In this document: in pieces, positions 8,603-26,975 of the stretch | How positions within the stretch are numbered: position 1 is the first letter of the stretch | Layout of the letters: the number at the start of each line of letters is the position of its first letter | Assembly: GCF_000247995.1 (NCBI RefSeq) | Contig: NZ_BAFE01000075.1 | Span: 1 to 64,000, forward strand | Source of the DNA: Mobilicoccus pelagius NBRC 104925 | Lineage (GTDB): Bacteria; Actinomycetota; Actinomycetes; Actinomycetales; Dermatophilaceae | Reading direction: 5' to 3' | DNA length: 64,000 nucleotides | Notes under the pieces: model-generated | Told to the model about the DNA's origin: nothing | Seen by the model: only the letters and a program-made list of their open reading frames with translations | The model's database searches: none | Translations under genes and position numbers: made by a program

Positions 8603-9184
8603 ATGGCAACGCCCGCGAAGCAGGCAGCCATCGCCGAGCTCACGGACAAGTTCCGCGAGTCCGGTGCGGCCGTGCTGACGGAGTACCGCGGCCTGTCCGT
8701 GGCCCAGCTGTCCGAGCTCCGCTCGCAGCTGCGCCCGAACGGTAGCTACGCCGTCGCGAAGAACACGCTCACCGAGCTCGCCGCCAAGGAGGCCGGAGTC
8801 ACGGCCTTCGACGGTCAGCTCGTCGGCCCCTCGGCCATCGCCTTCGTCACCGGTGACCCGGTCGAGGCGGCCAAGGTGCTGCGTGACTTCGCCAAGGCCA
8901 ACCCCCTCCTCGTCATCAAGGCCGGCGTCCTCGACGGCAAGGCCTTGAGCGCGGAGGACATCACCAAGCTTGCCGACCTCGAGTCGCGTGAGGTCCTGCT
9001 GGCCAAGGCTGCAGGCGCGATGAAGGGCAAGCTCAACCAGGCCGTGTCGCTGTTCGCCGCTCCGCTGTCGCAGACGGCGCGCGTGATCGACGCCCTCCGG
9101 GCGAAGGTCGAGACGACCGGTGGGGCCGCTACGGCTCCCGCCGAGGCCCCCGCCGACGCCGCCGAGGGTGGCGACGAGGCCTGA
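8603..9184 (+). CDS. rplJ: 50S ribosomal protein L10
   Basis: Base of the flexible L7/L12 stalk; its C-terminal helix carries the L12 dimers and its N-terminal domain binds 23S rRNA beside L11. 193 residues with the usual N-terminal pattern [37 protein letters not shown], and an Ala/Pro/Glu-rich tail. ATG start behind a strong AAGGAGG. The preceding leader suggests autoregulation by L10-L12. rplL follows after 71 bp. Confidence 0.97.
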   Translation: MATPAKQAAIAELTDKFRESGAAVLTEYRGLSVAQLSELRSQLRPNGSYAVAKNTLTELAAKEAGVTAFDGQLVGPSAIAFVTGDPVEAAKVLRDFAKANPLLVIKAGVLDGKALSAEDITKLADLESREVLLAKAAGAMKGKLNQAVSLFAAPLSQTARVIDALRAKVETTGGAATAPAEAPADAAEGGDEA

Positions 9185-9255
9185 CGCTTCACGCGTCCGG
9201 CCACCCCAGTTCAGCCACTCACGGCACGTAGTTCGTTCTAGGAAGGAAGCCAATC

Positions 9256-9648
9256 ATGGCGAAGATGTCCACCGAGGAGCTCCTCGGCGTTTTCGAAGAG
9301 ATGACCCTCATCGAGCTCTCCGAGTTCGTCAAGGCGTTCGAGGACAAGTTCGAGGTCACCGCTGCGGCTCCGGTCGCGGTTGCGGCCGCGGGCGCCCCGG
9401 CTGCGGGCGGCGGCGACGCCGGCGCTGCCGAGGAGAAGGACGAGTTCGACGTCATCCTCGAGTCCGCCGGTGACAAGAAGATCCAGGTCATCAAGGAGGT
9501 CCGCGCCCTCACGTCGCTCGGCCTCAAGGAGGCCAAGGACCTCGTCGACGGCGCCCCCAAGCCCGTCCTCGAGGCCGCGAAGAAGGAAGACGCGGAGAAG
9601 GCCAAGGCTGCCCTCGAGGGCGCCGGCGCCACCGTCACCCTCAAGTGA
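9256..9648 (+). CDS. rplL: 50S ribosomal protein L7/L12
   Basis: Multicopy stalk protein that recruits and stimulates translational GTPases. 130 residues: the N-terminal dimerisation/L10-binding helix ([25 protein letters not shown]), an Ala/Gly/Pro hinge of about 20 residues, and the conserved C-terminal domain ([35 protein letters not shown]). ATG start with AGGAAGG upstream. A very strong terminator follows. Confidence 0.97.
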   Translation: MAKMSTEELLGVFEEMTLIELSEFVKAFEDKFEVTAAAPVAVAAAGAPAAGGGDAGAAEEKDEFDVILESAGDKKIQVIKEVRALTSLGLKEAKDLVDGAPKPVLEAAKKEDAEKAKAALEGAGATVTLK

Positions 9649-9685
9649 CGTTCGCCTCCGTCTGCTGAGTTCGTTCTCGGCACAC

Positions 9686-9730
9686 ACGAACGGGGCGGGA
9701 TGGACATCATGTCCGTCCCGCCCCGTTCGT
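9686..9730. terminator. Bidirectional terminator between rplL and betT
   Basis: ACGAACGGGGCGGGA (9686-9700) pairs perfectly with 9716-9730; a T-G wobble and GGAC/GTCC extend the stem to about 20 bp around an ATCAT loop. It lies between two convergent genes and should work in both directions. Confidence 0.8.
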
Positions 9731-9767
9731 CGTGTCGGGCGGGTGCACCGCCCGGCGTGTCGCGGCG

Positions 9768-11825
9768 TCAGCCCCCGGCGGTGAGGCCGGTGGTGGCGTT
9801 GTCCTCGAGGCGGAGGAACTCGAGGTGGTCCTCGTACTGGTCGAGGACGTCGTGGATGAGCTGGGCCCGGCTGTAGCCCATGACGTCGTAGCCCTGTCCA
9901 CCCGCGGCGAGGTGGACGTGGAGGCGTCCGATGACATCCTTCCCGTAGACCATTCGGCCGCCGTAGGCAGGTGCCTGGGCGGCCTCGACGTGCACCGCGT
10001 AGACGAACGGGTGCGGCCCGTCGTCGGCGCGGAGCTCGACGGAGTCGGGGAGGTCTCCGCCCTCCGTGGTGACGGTGGCGCCGACGCCCTGCTGCGTGAG
10101 TTCCTCGCCCACCGCGACGAGCGCCGGGCGGACGACGCGGACGAGGTAGCGGCGCGCGGCCTCGGGGTCGCTCGCCTCGAGGAGACGTTCCAGGCGCGCC
10201 TTCCACTCGCCGGCGCCGGCCCCGTCGGGTCCGGACATCGGCGGGAGGGTGGGGCGGCGTCGCCCGTCCGCGAGGTGCGCCTCGACCTGGAGCGCCCGCG
10301 AGAGGCTCACCATGACGAGGATCATCACGACGGCGAACGGGGCGCCCATGATGACCGTCGCGTACTGGAGCGTGACGATGCCGCCGACCATGAGCATCGC
10401 GATGGTGAGCAGGCCGGTGGTCGCGGCCCAGACGATGCGCAGCCAGGGCGCGGCGTCCTCGTGCGGGTCGGAGATCCGCGAACTGAGGTTCGCCATGACG
10501 AGGGCGCCGGAGTCGGCGGACGTCACGTAGAAGAGCAGCCCGACGAACGTCGCGAGCGCGATGAGGATGCCCGAGCCGGGATACTGCTGGAGCAGCGTGT
10601 AGAAGCCCCGTTCGGGGGTGGCGGAGGCGAGTTCGCCGAACGCCGTGTCGCCCGAGCGGATGCGGTCGATGGCGGAGTTCCCGAAGATCGACACCCACAT
10701 GACGATGTAGCTGAACGGAAGGATCATCGTCCCCGCGACGAACTGGCGGATCGTGCGTCCCTGGCTGATGCGCGCGAGGAACATCCCGACGAAGCTCGCC
10801 CAGGCGATCCACCAGGCCCAGAAGAACAACGTCCACAGCGACATCCACTCGGCGCGCTGGTCGTAGGCGAACGTCTGCCCGGTGAGCTCGGGGAACGTGG
10901 CCACGAAGCGGCCGATGTTCTGCACGAGCGCGTTGAGCAGGAACGTCGTCCGCCCCGCCACGAGCACCCACGCCGCGATGCCGATGGCGAGGAGCACGTT
11001 GAGCTGGCTGAGGATCCGGATGCCCTTGGCGACGCCGGTCGTGGCGGACACGGCCGCCATGACGACGGCGACGACGACGAGGGCGATCTGGGTTCCGAGG
11101 CTGGTGCCGGTGCCGAACAGCATGTCGAGCCCGACGGACAGGGACACGACGCCGATGCCGAGGGAGGTCGCGACGCCGAAGATCGTGCCGAGCATCGCGG
11201 CGATGTCGACGGCGTGCCCGATGGGCCCGTCGAGGTGACGGCCGAGCAGCGGGGTGAGGGCCGAGCGGACCGCGAGGGGCTGGTGGCGCCGGTACGCGAA
11301 GTACGCGAGCGCCATCCCCATGACGGAGTACATGGCCCAGCCGCTGATGCCGTAGTGGAAGAGCGTCCAGACGATCGCGTCGTTCGCCGCCTCGACGGTG
11401 CCGCCCTTGCCGGTGGGCGGTTCGAGGAACTGGGACACGGGTTCGGCGACCGAGAAGAACATGAGGTCGGTGCCGATGCCCGCGGCGAAGAGCATCGCCG
11501 CCCACGAGAAGGTCGAGAACTCGGGGGTCACGTGGTCGGGGCCGAGGCGGACGTTCCCGTAGCGGGAGAGCGCGACGACGAGGACGAACACGACGCAGAG
11601 GGTGGCGAGGGCGATGTAGTACCAGCCGAATCCGGCCGAGACCGCGGCGACGGCATCGCCGATCACGGTCTCGGCCTGGCCGCGGGCGAGCATCGCCCAC
11701 AGCGCGACGGCGAGGACTCCCACCAGGGAGCCGCCGAAGACGACGGGGTTGACGCGGTTCACCGTCGTCTTCGTCTCGGCGGCGCCGGTGCTGGGGGCCC
11801 CGGTGCCGTTCGTCGTCGGACTCAT
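9768..11825 (-). CDS. betT: BCCT-family choline/betaine transporter (BetT type)
   Basis: Secondary transporter of the betaine-choline-carnitine family in the cytoplasmic membrane, expected to bring in choline for oxidation by the neighbouring BetA and BetB. 685 residues, close to E. coli BetT (about 677). About twelve hydrophobic helices span residues 25-510. The glycine motif is [17 protein letters not shown], the form seen in proton-driven BetT rather than sodium-driven BetP, and the tryptophan-rich segment [21 protein letters not shown] (written here only as the TM8 region) is present. A long hydrophilic C-terminal domain of about 170 residues probably senses osmotic stress. Its ATG overlaps the betA stop codon (ATGA), so the two are translationally coupled. 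Confidence 0.9.
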   Translation of the reverse strand: MSPTTNGTGAPSTGAAETKTTVNRVNPVVFGGSLVGVLAVALWAMLARGQAETVIGDAVAAVSAGFGWYYIALATLCVVFVLVVALSRYGNVRLGPDHVTPEFSTFSWAAMLFAAGIGTDLMFFSVAEPVSQFLEPPTGKGGTVEAANDAIVWTLFHYGISGWAMYSVMGMALAYFAYRRHQPLAVRSALTPLLGRHLDGPIGHAVDIAAMLGTIFGVATSLGIGVVSLSVGLDMLFGTGTSLGTQIALVVVAVVMAAVSATTGVAKGIRILSQLNVLLAIGIAAWVLVAGRTTFLLNALVQNIGRFVATFPELTGQTFAYDQRAEWMSLWTLFFWAWWIAWASFVGMFLARISQGRTIRQFVAGTMILPFSYIVMWVSIFGNSAIDRIRSGDTAFGELASATPERGFYTLLQQYPGSGILIALATFVGLLFYVTSADSGALVMANLSSRISDPHEDAAPWLRIVWAATTGLLTIAMLMVGGIVTLQYATVIMGAPFAVVMILVMVSLSRALQVEAHLADGRRRPTLPPMSGPDGAGAGEWKARLERLLEASDPEAARRYLVRVVRPALVAVGEELTQQGVGATVTTEGGDLPDSVELRADDGPHPFVYAVHVEAAQAPAYGGRMVYGKDVIGRLHVHLAAGGQGYDVMGYSRAQLIHDVLDQYEDHLEFLRLEDNATTGLTAGG

Positions 11826-13588
11826 CCGAGGCCGACCTGCCCTCCGGGGTTACCGGCCGCGCGCGCGACGCCCGCCGCCGAGGGTGGCTCGGTGGTGGCG
11901 TCCCACGCGGAGTTGCGGGGGTCGCCCTCGGGGAAGAGGGTCATGCCGGTGCCGTGGCGGTAGAACGGCGCGTGCGAGGGGGGGAGGGGCGTGTTGCCGA
12001 GGATGAGGTCGGCGGCCTTCTCGGCGACCATCATCACGGGGGCGTACGTGTTGCCGTTGGGCACGTAGGGGAAGACGGAGGCGTCGACGACGCGGAGTCC
12101 TTCGACGCCGTGGACGCGCATCGTCCGCGGGTCGACGACGCTCATGTCGTCGGTGCCCATCTTGGCAGTACAGGAGGGGTGGAGGGCGGTCTCGCCGTCG
12201 CGCGCGACCCAGTCGAGGATCTGTTCGTCGGTCTCGACCTCGGGTCCGGGGGAGATCTCGCCGGCGGAGAACGCGGCGAAGGCGGGCTGGGCGAAGATCG
12301 TGCGGGCCGCGCGGACCATCTCGACCCACTCGCGACGGTCGTTGTCGGTGGAGAGGTAGTTGAACCGGATGGCGGGGTGCTTGCGCGGGTCGGTGCTCGT
12401 GATCTTCACGGTGCCACGGACGTCGGAGTACATCGGTCCGATGTGCACCTGGTAGCCGTGGGGGGCGGCGACGGAGCTTCCGTCGTACCGCACGGCGATC
12501 GGCAGGAAGTGGAACATGAGGTTCGGGTACTTCACGTCGTCGTTGCTGCGGATGAAACCACCGGCCTCGAAGTGGTTGCTCGTGCCGATGCCCTTGCGGA
12601 ACAGCCATTCGAGGCCGATCTGCGGGGCCTTCCAGTTGCTGAACCAGGGCCCGAGGGAGACGGGCTGGCTGCTCGCGTGCTGGACGTAGACCTCGAGGTG
12701 GTCCTGGAGGTTCGCGCCGACGCCGGGCAGGTCGGCGACGGGCGTGATGCCGAGCGCGGAGAGCTCGTCGGCGGCGCCGATGCCGGCGAGCTGGAGGAGC
12801 TGGGGCGAGTTGAAGGCGCCACCGCAGAGGATGACCTCGCGGGCGGCGACGCTGCGGTGGGCGCGGCCGGCGCGGAGGTAGTCGACGCCGACGACGCGGT
12901 TGCCCTGCGTGCGGAGGCCGGTGACGTGCGCGAGGGTCTCGATGGTGAGGTTCTTGCGGTCGCGCACCGGGTGGAGGTAAGCGCGGGAGGCGGAGAGGCG
13001 ACGGCCCTTGTGGACGTTGCGGTCGAAGCGGCCGAAGCCCTCCTGGCGGTACCCGTTGACGTCGTCGGTGAGCGGGAACCCGGCCTGCTGCGCGGCCTCG
13101 AAGAAGGCACCGAACAGGGGGTTCTGGGCCTCGCCGCGCTCGAGCACGAGCGGGCCGGAGCCGCCGCGCCAGGCGTCGGCGCCCTCGAGACACGTCTCCA
13201 TGCGCTTGAAGTAGGGGAGGCAGTGGGCGTAGTCCCACGTCTCCATGCCGGTGTCGGCGGCCCAGCGCTCGTAGTCCATGGGGTTGCCGCGCTGGAAGAT
13301 CATGCCGTTGATGCTCGAGGAGCCACCGAGGACCTTGCCGCGGGCGTGCGCGAGGCGACGGCCGTGCATGTAGGGCTCGGGCTCGGTCTCGTACTGCCAG
13401 TCGTAGAGCGAGTTGCCCATGGGGAAGGGCAGCGCGGCCGGCATGTGGATCAGCGGGTCGAACTTGAAGTCCGAACGGCCGGCCTCGAGGACGAGGACGC
13501 TCGTGCCGGGGTCGGTGGAGAGGCGGTTGCCGAGCGCGGAGCCGGCCGATCCACCTCCGACGATGACGTAGTCGTAGGTCTTGGTCAT
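11822..13588 (-). CDS. betA: Choline dehydrogenase (GMC oxidoreductase)
   Basis: FAD enzyme that oxidises choline to betaine aldehyde, and possibly further, at the membrane. 588 residues. The dinucleotide motif [18 protein letters not shown] opens the protein; GMC signatures follow ([18 protein letters not shown], and [15 protein letters not shown]). Near the C-terminus are the catalytic His context [10 protein letters not shown] and the Asn context [22 protein letters not shown] 40-residue tail beyond the GMC domain is not recognised. ATG start with GAGGAG. Middle gene of betB-betA-betT. Confidence 0.92.
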   Translation of the reverse strand: MTKTYDYVIVGGGSAGSALGNRLSTDPGTSVLVLEAGRSDFKFDPLIHMPAALPFPMGNSLYDWQYETEPEPYMHGRRLAHARGKVLGGSSSINGMIFQRGNPMDYERWAADTGMETWDYAHCLPYFKRMETCLEGADAWRGGSGPLVLERGEAQNPLFGAFFEAAQQAGFPLTDDVNGYRQEGFGRFDRNVHKGRRLSASRAYLHPVRDRKNLTIETLAHVTGLRTQGNRVVGVDYLRAGRAHRSVAAREVILCGGAFNSPQLLQLAGIGAADELSALGITPVADLPGVGANLQDHLEVYVQHASSQPVSLGPWFSNWKAPQIGLEWLFRKGIGTSNHFEAGGFIRSNDDVKYPNLMFHFLPIAVRYDGSSVAAPHGYQVHIGPMYSDVRGTVKITSTDPRKHPAIRFNYLSTDNDRREWVEMVRAARTIFAQPAFAAFSAGEISPGPEVETDEQILDWVARDGETALHPSCTAKMGTDDMSVVDPRTMRVHGVEGLRVVDASVFPYVPNGNTYAPVMMVAEKAADLILGNTPLPPSHAPFYRHGTGMTLFPEGDPRNSAWDATTEPPSAAGVARAAGNPGGQVGLG

Positions 13589-13654
13589 GGTGTCTCCTCG
13601 TGTCGTCGGGGCGACGGGCTCGTGCCCCGGGTGGTGTGGCGGTGGGGTGCGTAC

Positions 13655-13686
13655 CCCTGCGGGCCGCGCCGGTGCGGCCCGCAGGG
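13655..13686 (-). promoter_or_regulatory. Hairpin in the betB-betA gap
   Basis: A 13-bp perfect stem (CCCTGCGGGCCGC with GCGGCCCGCAGGG) and 6-nt loop lie just after the betB stop within the 104-bp gap before betA. It may be a partial terminator or mRNA-stabilising element giving more BetB than BetA-BetT. Confidence 0.5.
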
Positions 13687-13692
13687 TGTACG

Positions 13693-15201
13693 TCAGTCGG
13701 TGGCTGCGCTGGGGCCGCCGGAGAACCACTCGGCGGGGGTGGGCTGCGTGTTGTGCCAGATGTGCTTGGTCTCGCGGTACTCCTCGAGCCCGGCAAGACC
13801 GAGCTCGCGGCCGACACCCGAGCGCTTCATGCCGCCCCATTCCGCCTGGGGGACGTAGGGGTGGTAGTCGTTGATCCACACGGTGCCGTGACGCAGGCGG
13901 CGGGCGACGCGTTCGGCGCGGCCGGCGTTCTCCGTCCATACGGCGCCGGCGAGGCCGTAGTGGGTGTCGTTGGCGATCTCGACGGCCGCGTCCTCCAGGG
14001 ACTCGTCGTCGTCGCCGGAGAAGGTCTCGACGGTGAGGACGGGGCCGAACGACTCGTCGTGGACGCACGCCATGCCGCGGGTGCACCGGTCGAGGACGGT
14101 CGGCGGGTAGTAGGAGCCCTCGGCGAGCGGACCCTCGGTGGGGATCTCGCCGCCGCAGCGCAGTACGGCGCCGTCGGCGATCGCCTGCTCGACGTAGCCG
14201 TGGACCTTCTCGCGGTGGGTCTCGCTGATGAGGGGACCGCTCTCGGCGTCCTCGTCGAACGGGCCGCCGAGGCGGATGAGGCGGGCGCGGCGGACGATCT
14301 CGTCGACGACCTCGTCGTGGATCGACTCCTCGACGACGAGTCGCGCACCGGCGGAGCACACCTGACCGGAGTCGAGGAAGATCGCCGTGACGGCGTTGTC
14401 GATCGCGGCGGGCAGGTCGGCGTCGGCGAAGATCACGTTGGGGTTCTTGCCGCCGAGCTCGAGCGCGACCCGCTTGACGGTGCGTGCGGCGGTCTCGGCG
14501 ATCGAGGTGCCGGTGGCGAGGCCACCGGTGAACGACACGAGGTCGACGTCCTCGGAGTCGGTGAGGGCGGGGCCGACGGCGGCGCCCGCGCCGAGGACGA
14601 GGTTGGCCACACCGGCGGGGAGTCCGACGCGCTCGAGGGCGTCGACGAGCCACAGCGCGGTATGGGGGGTGAGCTCGCTCGGTTTGAGGACGAACGTGTT
14701 GCCCGCGGCGAGGGCGGGAGCGACCTTCCAGGCCGTCTGGAGCAGCGGGTAGTTCCACGGCGTGATGAGGACGCACACCCCGACGGGCTCGTGGACGACG
14801 CGGCTGCTCACGGCGGGCATGCCGGGGTCGACGACGCGGCCGACGTCGGCCTGCGCGAGCCCGGCGAAGTGGCGGAACACGCCGGTGATGTCGTCGACGT
14901 CGATGCGGCACTCGACGAGGCGCTTGCCGGTGTCCTTCGCCTCGAGGGTGGCGACGGTCTCCTTCTCCTCCTGGAGGAGGTCGGCGACGCGGTGGAGGAG
15001 GGCGGCGCGCTCGGGGGAGGGGGTGGTGGGCCAGGGGCCGTGGTCGAAGGCCTTCCGGGCGGCGGCGACGGCGGACGCGGCGTCCTGCTCGTCGCATTCG
15101 GCGACCGTCGCGACGAGGGAACCGTCGGCGGGACAACGGATGTCGCGGGTGCCGCCCGCAACGGGGGCCCTCCATTTTCCGTCGATGTAGATCTCGGGCA
15201 T
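13693..15201 (-). CDS. betB: Betaine-aldehyde dehydrogenase
   Basis: NAD(P)-dependent aldehyde dehydrogenase converting betaine aldehyde to the osmoprotectant glycine betaine. 502 residues, normal for the family. The Rossmann/proline motif [22 protein letters not shown], the general base E248 in [10 protein letters not shown] and the nucleophile C282 in DSGQVCSAG are all present, with the 34-residue spacing usual for the superfamily. The C-terminal [21 protein letters not shown] resembles BetB. ATG behind AGGAGATTTCCTC. First gene of the betB-betA-betT unit; substrate is inferred from the cluster. Confidence 0.9.
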   Translation of the reverse strand: MPEIYIDGKWRAPVAGGTRDIRCPADGSLVATVAECDEQDAASAVAAARKAFDHGPWPTTPSPERAALLHRVADLLQEEKETVATLEAKDTGKRLVECRIDVDDITGVFRHFAGLAQADVGRVVDPGMPAVSSRVVHEPVGVCVLITPWNYPLLQTAWKVAPALAAGNTFVLKPSELTPHTALWLVDALERVGLPAGVANLVLGAGAAVGPALTDSEDVDLVSFTGGLATGTSIAETAARTVKRVALELGGKNPNVIFADADLPAAIDNAVTAIFLDSGQVCSAGARLVVEESIHDEVVDEIVRRARLIRLGGPFDEDAESGPLISETHREKVHGYVEQAIADGAVLRCGGEIPTEGPLAEGSYYPPTVLDRCTRGMACVHDESFGPVLTVETFSGDDDESLEDAAVEIANDTHYGLAGAVWTENAGRAERVARRLRHGTVWINDYHPYVPQAEWGGMKRSGVGRELGLAGLEEYRETKHIWHNTQPTPAEWFSGGPSAATD

Positions 15202-15388
15202 GAGGAAATCTCCTGCGGTGGGGGACGGGGAGTCCGAAATCTTACGGATCGGCCTTTTCACCGTGGTTCCCGGGGGAGTGCGGAGGGTTCCCCAATACTC
15301 CCGTTCTCCAGCGCCTGAACAGGCCGATTGCCTACGATCGGAACGTGGGCGGTGTGCCTGCATCTTGTTGACATTCTCAGGAGGGCTC

Positions 15389-16834
15389 ATGAGTGACCAG
15401 CGGTGGGAATCCGATCTTCTCGGACGTAAGGGGGTGCCGGCCGACGCCTACTACGGGGTGCATACGGTTCGCGCGGTGGAGAACTTTCCCATCTCCGGCC
15501 GGACGATCAGCGAGGTCCCCGCGATGGTCCGCGGCATGGTCATGGTGAAGAAGGCGACCGCCCTCACGAACAAGGAGCTCGGGGTCCTCGACGAGAAGAT
15601 CGCCGACGCGATCGTCTGGGCGTGCGATGCGGTGCTGCAGGAGGGCCGCTGCATGGACCAGTTCCCCGTCGACGTCTTCCAGGGCGGCGCGGGCACGTCC
15701 CTCAACATGAACACCAACGAGGTCATCGCGAACCTTGCGCTCGAGCACCTCGGGGAGCCCAAGGGGTCCTACGAGGTCGTCAACCCCAACGACCACGTCA
15801 ACCGGAGCCAGTCGACGAACGACGCCTACCCCTCGGGTTTCCGTCTCGCGGTCGATGAGATGCTCGGTCGTCTCGGTGAGGCACTCACCGCCCTGCAGCA
15901 GGCGTTCCGGGCCAAGGGCGAGGAGTTCTCCGAGGTCCTCAAGATGGGGCGCACGCAGCTTCAGGACGCGGTGCCGATGACCCTCGGCCAGGAGTTCACC
16001 GCGTTCGGCGTCACCCTGGGGGAGGAACTGCGTCACCTCGACTCGGCACGGGAGCTGCTCCTCGAGATGAACCTCGGCGCGACGGCCATCGGCACCGGCC
16101 TCAACACCCCGCCCGGATACGCCCCCCTCGCGGTGCGCCACCTCGCCGAGGTCACGGGCCGGCCCTGCGTCCCCGCCCCCAACCTCATCGAGGCGACGAG
16201 CGACTGCGGTGACTACGTCATGACGCACGCCGCCCTCAAGCGCCTCGCGGTCAAGCTCTCCAAGGTGTGCAACGACCTCCGCCTGCTCTCCTCGGGACCG
16301 CGGGCCGGCCTCAACGAGATCAACCTCCCGGAGATGCAGGCCGGGTCGTCGATCATGCCCGCGAAGGTCAACCCGGTCATCCCCGAGGTCGTCAACCAGG
16401 TCTGCTTCAAGGTCATGGGCAACGACGTCACCGTCGGATTCGGTGCCGAGGCCGGTCAGCTCCAGCTCAACGTCATGGAGCCGGTCATCGCGCAGGCCCT
16501 CTTCGAGTCGATGACGCTCCTCACGAATGCGTGCGAGACGCTGCGCACGAAGTGCGTCGAGGGCATCGTGGCCAACGAGGACGTCTGCCTCGGGTACGTG
16601 ACGAACTCGATCGGCGTCATCACCTACCTCAACGACTACATCGGGCACGAGGCGGGCGACTCCATCGGCAAGGAGGCGGCCGCCACCGGCAAGGGAGTCC
16701 GCGAGATCGTCCTCGAACGGGGCCTCATGGACGCCGAGCTCCTCGACCGCGTCCTGTCCCGTGACAACCTCATGCATCCGGGTCGCCTCGCGATCACGGC
16801 CGACGACGTCACGAAGGATTCCAAGACGCGATGA
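15389..16834 (+). CDS. aspA: Aspartate ammonia-lyase (aspartase)
   Basis: Reversibly deaminates L-aspartate to fumarate and ammonia. 481 residues. The class II fumarase/aspartase signature loop [11 protein letters not shown] (serines 320 and 321) has the Ala that marks aspartases rather than fumarases, followed by [27 protein letters not shown] and [16 protein letters not shown], which build the active site, are intact. ATG start with CAGGAGGG. Overlaps the next gene by ATGA, so aspartase and the dicarboxylate carrier are coupled, as in enteric aspA-dcuA. Divergent from betB across 187 bp. Confidence 0.95.
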   Translation: MSDQRWESDLLGRKGVPADAYYGVHTVRAVENFPISGRTISEVPAMVRGMVMVKKATALTNKELGVLDEKIADAIVWACDAVLQEGRCMDQFPVDVFQGGAGTSLNMNTNEVIANLALEHLGEPKGSYEVVNPNDHVNRSQSTNDAYPSGFRLAVDEMLGRLGEALTALQQAFRAKGEEFSEVLKMGRTQLQDAVPMTLGQEFTAFGVTLGEELRHLDSARELLLEMNLGATAIGTGLNTPPGYAPLAVRHLAEVTGRPCVPAPNLIEATSDCGDYVMTHAALKRLAVKLSKVCNDLRLLSSGPRAGLNEINLPEMQAGSSIMPAKVNPVIPEVVNQVCFKVMGNDVTVGFGAEAGQLQLNVMEPVIAQALFESMTLLTNACETLRTKCVEGIVANEDVCLGYVTNSIGVITYLNDYIGHEAGDSIGKEAAATGKGVREIVLERGLMDAELLDRVLSRDNLMHPGRLAITADDVTKDSKTR

Positions 16835-18144
16835 TCTGGCTACATCTGCTCGTCGTCCTCGCCGCGATCTTCCTGGGGGCGAGGCTCGGCGGCATCGCCA
16901 TCGGTTTCGTCGGCGGCCTCGGGGTGCTCGTCCTCGCGCTGCTCGGCGTATCCCCGGGCGACATGCCGCTCGACGTCATCTCCATCATCATGGCGGTCAT
17001 CTGCGCGATCGCCGCGATGCAGGTGGCGGGCGGCATGGACTACCTCGTCGACCTCGCCGAGAAGGTGCTCCGGCGCAATCCCAAGCACCTCGTGTTCCTC
17101 GCGCCGATCATCACCTACCTCATGACGCTCATGGCCGGCACGGGGCACACGGCGTTCTCGACGATGCCGGTCATCACCGAGGTCGCCAAGGAGAACGACA
17201 TCCGGCCCTCCCGGCCGCTGTCGATCGCCGTGGTCGCCTCCCAGATCGCCATCACGGCGTCACCGATCTCGGCGGCGGTGGTCTACTTCTCCTCGTTGCT
17301 GGAGGAGAAGGGGGTGGGCTACCTGCAGGTCCTCGGCGTCGCGATCCCGTCGACGTTCATCGGCTGCATGCTCACCGCCTTCGTCATGACCCTCCTCGAC
17401 AAGGCCAACCCGAACAGTCCGCTCTCGAAGTGCCCCGTCTACCAGGACCGTCTCGCGCGGGGTGTCGTCGAGGTCCGCGGGCCGGAGCGGCGCGAGGTCT
17501 CCCCGCACGCCCGCTCCTCGGTGCTCGTCTTCCTCGTCGGTCTCGTGGCCGTCATGGCGTACGCCACGGCGATCTCCGACAAGGTCGGCCTCATCGAGAA
17601 CCCGCCGATGGCGCGCGACCAGGCGATCATCGCGTTCATGCTCACGATCGCCGCGGTGATCGTGCTTCTCGCGCGGGTCGCACCGGCGGACATCCTCTCG
17701 GCGTCGACGTTCAAGTCGGGGATGAGCGCCTCGATCTGCGTCCTCGGTGTCGCGTGGTTGGGGACGACGTTCGTCGCCGCCCACGAGAAGGCGATCCAGG
17801 AGGCCGCCGGCGGGCTGCTCCAGCAGTACCCGTGGATGCTCGCCGTCGTGCTGTTCTTCGCGGCGTCGCTCCTGTACTCGCAGGCAGCGACGACCAAGGC
17901 CCTCATGCCGTCGGCGCTCGCCCTCGGGGTCGCCCCCGCCGCGGCGCTCGCGGCGTTCCCCGCGGTGTCGGCACTGTTCGTCCTCCCCACCTACCCGACG
18001 CTGCTCGCGGCCGTCGAGATGGACGACACGGGGAGCACCCGGATCGGCAAGGCGGTGTTCGACCACCCCTTCATCCTCCCGGGCGTCCTCGCAATCTCGT
18101 TCTCGGTGGCCCTCGGCTTCCTCTTCGCGAAGCTCCTCGTCTGA
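16831..18144 (+). CDS. dcuA: Anaerobic C4-dicarboxylate transporter of the DcuA/DcuB family
   Basis: Membrane antiporter exchanging aspartate, fumarate or malate for succinate, or importing aspartate as a nitrogen source. 437 residues with about ten to twelve hydrophobic helices and a hydrophilic central loop (around residues 200-230). Family features include [22 protein letters not shown] and the conserved region around [16 protein letters not shown]. Coupling to aspA favours the DcuA role (aspartate in, fumarate or succinate out); DcuA and DcuB cannot be told apart by reading alone. Such a pair suggests fumarate respiration or aspartate use at low oxygen. Confidence 0.88.
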   Translation: MIWLHLLVVLAAIFLGARLGGIAIGFVGGLGVLVLALLGVSPGDMPLDVISIIMAVICAIAAMQVAGGMDYLVDLAEKVLRRNPKHLVFLAPIITYLMTLMAGTGHTAFSTMPVITEVAKENDIRPSRPLSIAVVASQIAITASPISAAVVYFSSLLEEKGVGYLQVLGVAIPSTFIGCMLTAFVMTLLDKANPNSPLSKCPVYQDRLARGVVEVRGPERREVSPHARSSVLVFLVGLVAVMAYATAISDKVGLIENPPMARDQAIIAFMLTIAAVIVLLARVAPADILSASTFKSGMSASICVLGVAWLGTTFVAAHEKAIQEAAGGLLQQYPWMLAVVLFFAASLLYSQAATTKALMPSALALGVAPAAALAAFPAVSALFVLPTYPTLLAAVEMDDTGSTRIGKAVFDHPFILPGVLAISFSVALGFLFAKLLV

Positions 18145-18177
18145 GGGAGCCATGCGGCGGGGCCCTCCGCTCCGGAT

Positions 18178-18216
18178 GCGCCCGGGGTCGTGTTCGTCGG
18201 ACACGGCCCCGGGCGC
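18178..18216 (+). terminator. Terminator hairpin after dcuA
   Basis: GCGCCCGGGG pairs with CCCCGGGCGC, then a T-G wobble and CGTGT/ACACG, giving a 16-bp stem around a 7-nt loop, 34 bp after the stop. The 265 bp between here and the rpoB promoter show no gene. Confidence 0.7.
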
Positions 18217-18481
18217 GTCGTGTCCGCGGACCGGCTTGGCCTGCGGTCGTGGGCGGGGACGTGGCGGCGTGCGTCTCGGGGGCCACCGGTCGGCGGGTCG
18301 CTCGGGATGGGGTTGCTTGACCCGCACGGGGTTGGGGGTCATGCTTGCGGGAACGTCGCACCACGTCACCGGCACCGCGTGGCGGTCTTCCTCCACCCGT
18401 GCTCCCGTCCTCGTCCTTCGGCTCGGCGAGGAACGGTCGAGGGGGGACGGTCGAGCAGACCGTGGGCGACGGACGTCGGGG

Positions 18482-18510
18482 TTGACGGGCAACCATGTCC
18501 TCGGTAGGCT
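18482..18510 (+). promoter_or_regulatory. rpoB promoter
   Basis: TTGACG (18482-18487) and TAGGCT (18505-18510) are exactly 17 bp apart, the best -35/-10 match in the window. It would give an untranslated leader of about 160 nt before the TTG start of rpoB. Confidence 0.7.
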
Positions 18511-18678
18511 ATGCCTTTGCGCTGCCTATGTTCTTCCCCCAATAGCTGCATCATCGCGCGATGTGGTGCCACGTACCGCTGAATATCGCTCCTCACCTGG
18601 GGAGATCCATGTTCGGTCGGTGCCGGGTCGAGCAGGCAGTGACGACTTGCCGCTCACCAGGCTTAGGAAGGACCATCC

Positions 18679-22164
<3,486 letters not shown>

Positions 22165-22175
22165 CGCACCTCGCC

Positions 22176-22217
22176 GGTGGGCCGGCACGTTCGGGGAACC
22201 GACCGTGCCGGCCCACC
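22176..22217 (+). terminator. Hairpin in the rpoB-rpoC gap
   Basis: GGTGGGCCGGCACG (22176-22189) and CGTGCCGGCCCACC (22204-22217) are exact inverted repeats; an inner TCGG/CCGA pairing leaves a GGAA tetraloop. rpoB and rpoC are normally made in equal amounts, so this is more likely a processing or weak attenuation site than a full terminator. Confidence 0.5.
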
Positions 22218-22268
22218 CGGCCACACCACGTCTTGACCTGAGTTTTGTAGAGCGAGAGAGAGACACAC

Positions 22269-26162
<3,894 letters not shown>

Positions 26163-26180
26163 CCGTTCGGAGATGCCTCG

Positions 26181-26216
26181 CGAGGGCCGATCACGCACCT
26201 GCGTGGTCGGCCCTCG
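26181..26216 (+). terminator. Terminator after rpoC
   Basis: CGAGGGCCGA pairs with TCGGCCCTCG, followed by a T-G wobble and CACGC/GCGTG around ACCT: a 16-bp stem starting 18 bp after the rpoC stop. It separates rpoBC from the str operon. Confidence 0.75.
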
Positions 26217-26284
26217 TGGCGTCGGGGGGCCTCCGCCAGGGGGCCGTGCCGCGGCGACGCGAAGCCGGTCGCAATCGCCTCGAT

Positions 26285-26314
26285 TTGGCCGCATGTCGAC
26301 CCTGCAGGTACGCT
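26285..26314 (+). promoter_or_regulatory. Probable str operon (rpsL) promoter
   Basis: TTGGCC (26285-26290) and TACGCT (26309-26314) with an 18-bp spacer lie about 285 bp before rpsL, leaving a long leader (26321-26600). The leader has no recognisable gene; the open frame in it that joins rpsL in phase has no homology-like features. Confidence 0.5.
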
Positions 26315-26600
26315 GGTGGGGCATGTCCTGGGACAGTCGTGCCCAGTCCCGCCGAACGCGGTCGGTTCATACATCGGTCGCGGGACCGAGATCGTGAGCA
26401 ACGCCCCACCGGCGGAGCGGCGGCCATCGGTCCGCTCGACCGGTCGCGGCCAGGAGATGTCCTCTCGCCGGGCAACCCGTCGTCGTACGCGTCCAGGACG
26501 GGAAGTGCAGGGGAGAGCGCCGCGGGTACCGACCCGCGGCAGTCAAGGAGGCCCGACGTCCCAGCGAGGGCCGATCACATCGACGACGTACGGAGACTAC

Positions 26601-26975
26601 GTGCCTACGATCAACCAGCTCGTCCGTAAAGGACGTAGCGACAAGGCCACCAAGGCCAAGACGCCCGCGCTGAAGGGCAGCCCCCAGCGACGTGGCGTGT
26701 GCACGCGTGTGTACACCACCACGCCGAAGAAGCCGAACTCCGCGCTGCGCAAGGTTGCGCGCGTCAAGCTGACCAGCCAGATCGAGGTCACCGCTTACAT
26801 CCCCGGCGTGGGACACAACCTGCAGGAGCACTCGATCGTGCTCGTGCGTGGCGGCCGTGTGAAGGACCTTCCGGGTGTCCGTTACAAGATCATCCGCGGC
26901 TCGCTCGACACGCAGGGCGTCAAGAACCGCCGCCAGGCGCGTTCCCGCTACGGCGCGAAGAAGGAGAAGAAGTAA
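26601..26975 (+). CDS. rpsL: 30S ribosomal protein S12
   Basis: Decoding-centre protein of the small subunit. 124 residues from a GTG start with ACGGAGA upstream; the frame extends to 26316 but conserved sequence begins at [11 protein letters not shown]. The two loops that mutate to streptomycin resistance read [12 protein letters not shown] and GVRYKIIRG, both wild type. The stop TAA shares its last A with the ATG of rpsG. First gene of rpsL-rpsG-fusA-tuf. Confidence 0.97.
   Translation: MPTINQLVRKGRSDKATKAKTPALKGSPQRRGVCTRVYTTTPKKPNSALRKVARVKLTSQIEVTAYIPGVGHNLQEHSIVLVRGGRVKDLPGVRYKIIRGSLDTQGVKNRRQARSRYGAKKEKK

Noticed and set aside
9732-11963. 743-codon plus-strand frame opposite betT
   Set aside because: Charged low-complexity translation; the minus strand encodes a clear twelve-helix BCCT transporter.
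26316-26600. In-frame N-terminal extension of S12 from ATG 26316
   Set aside because: The added 95 residues are Arg/Pro/Ser-rich and unlike any S12; the conserved protein begins at GTG 26601 behind its own ribosome-binding site, and the extension would overlap the predicted promoter.
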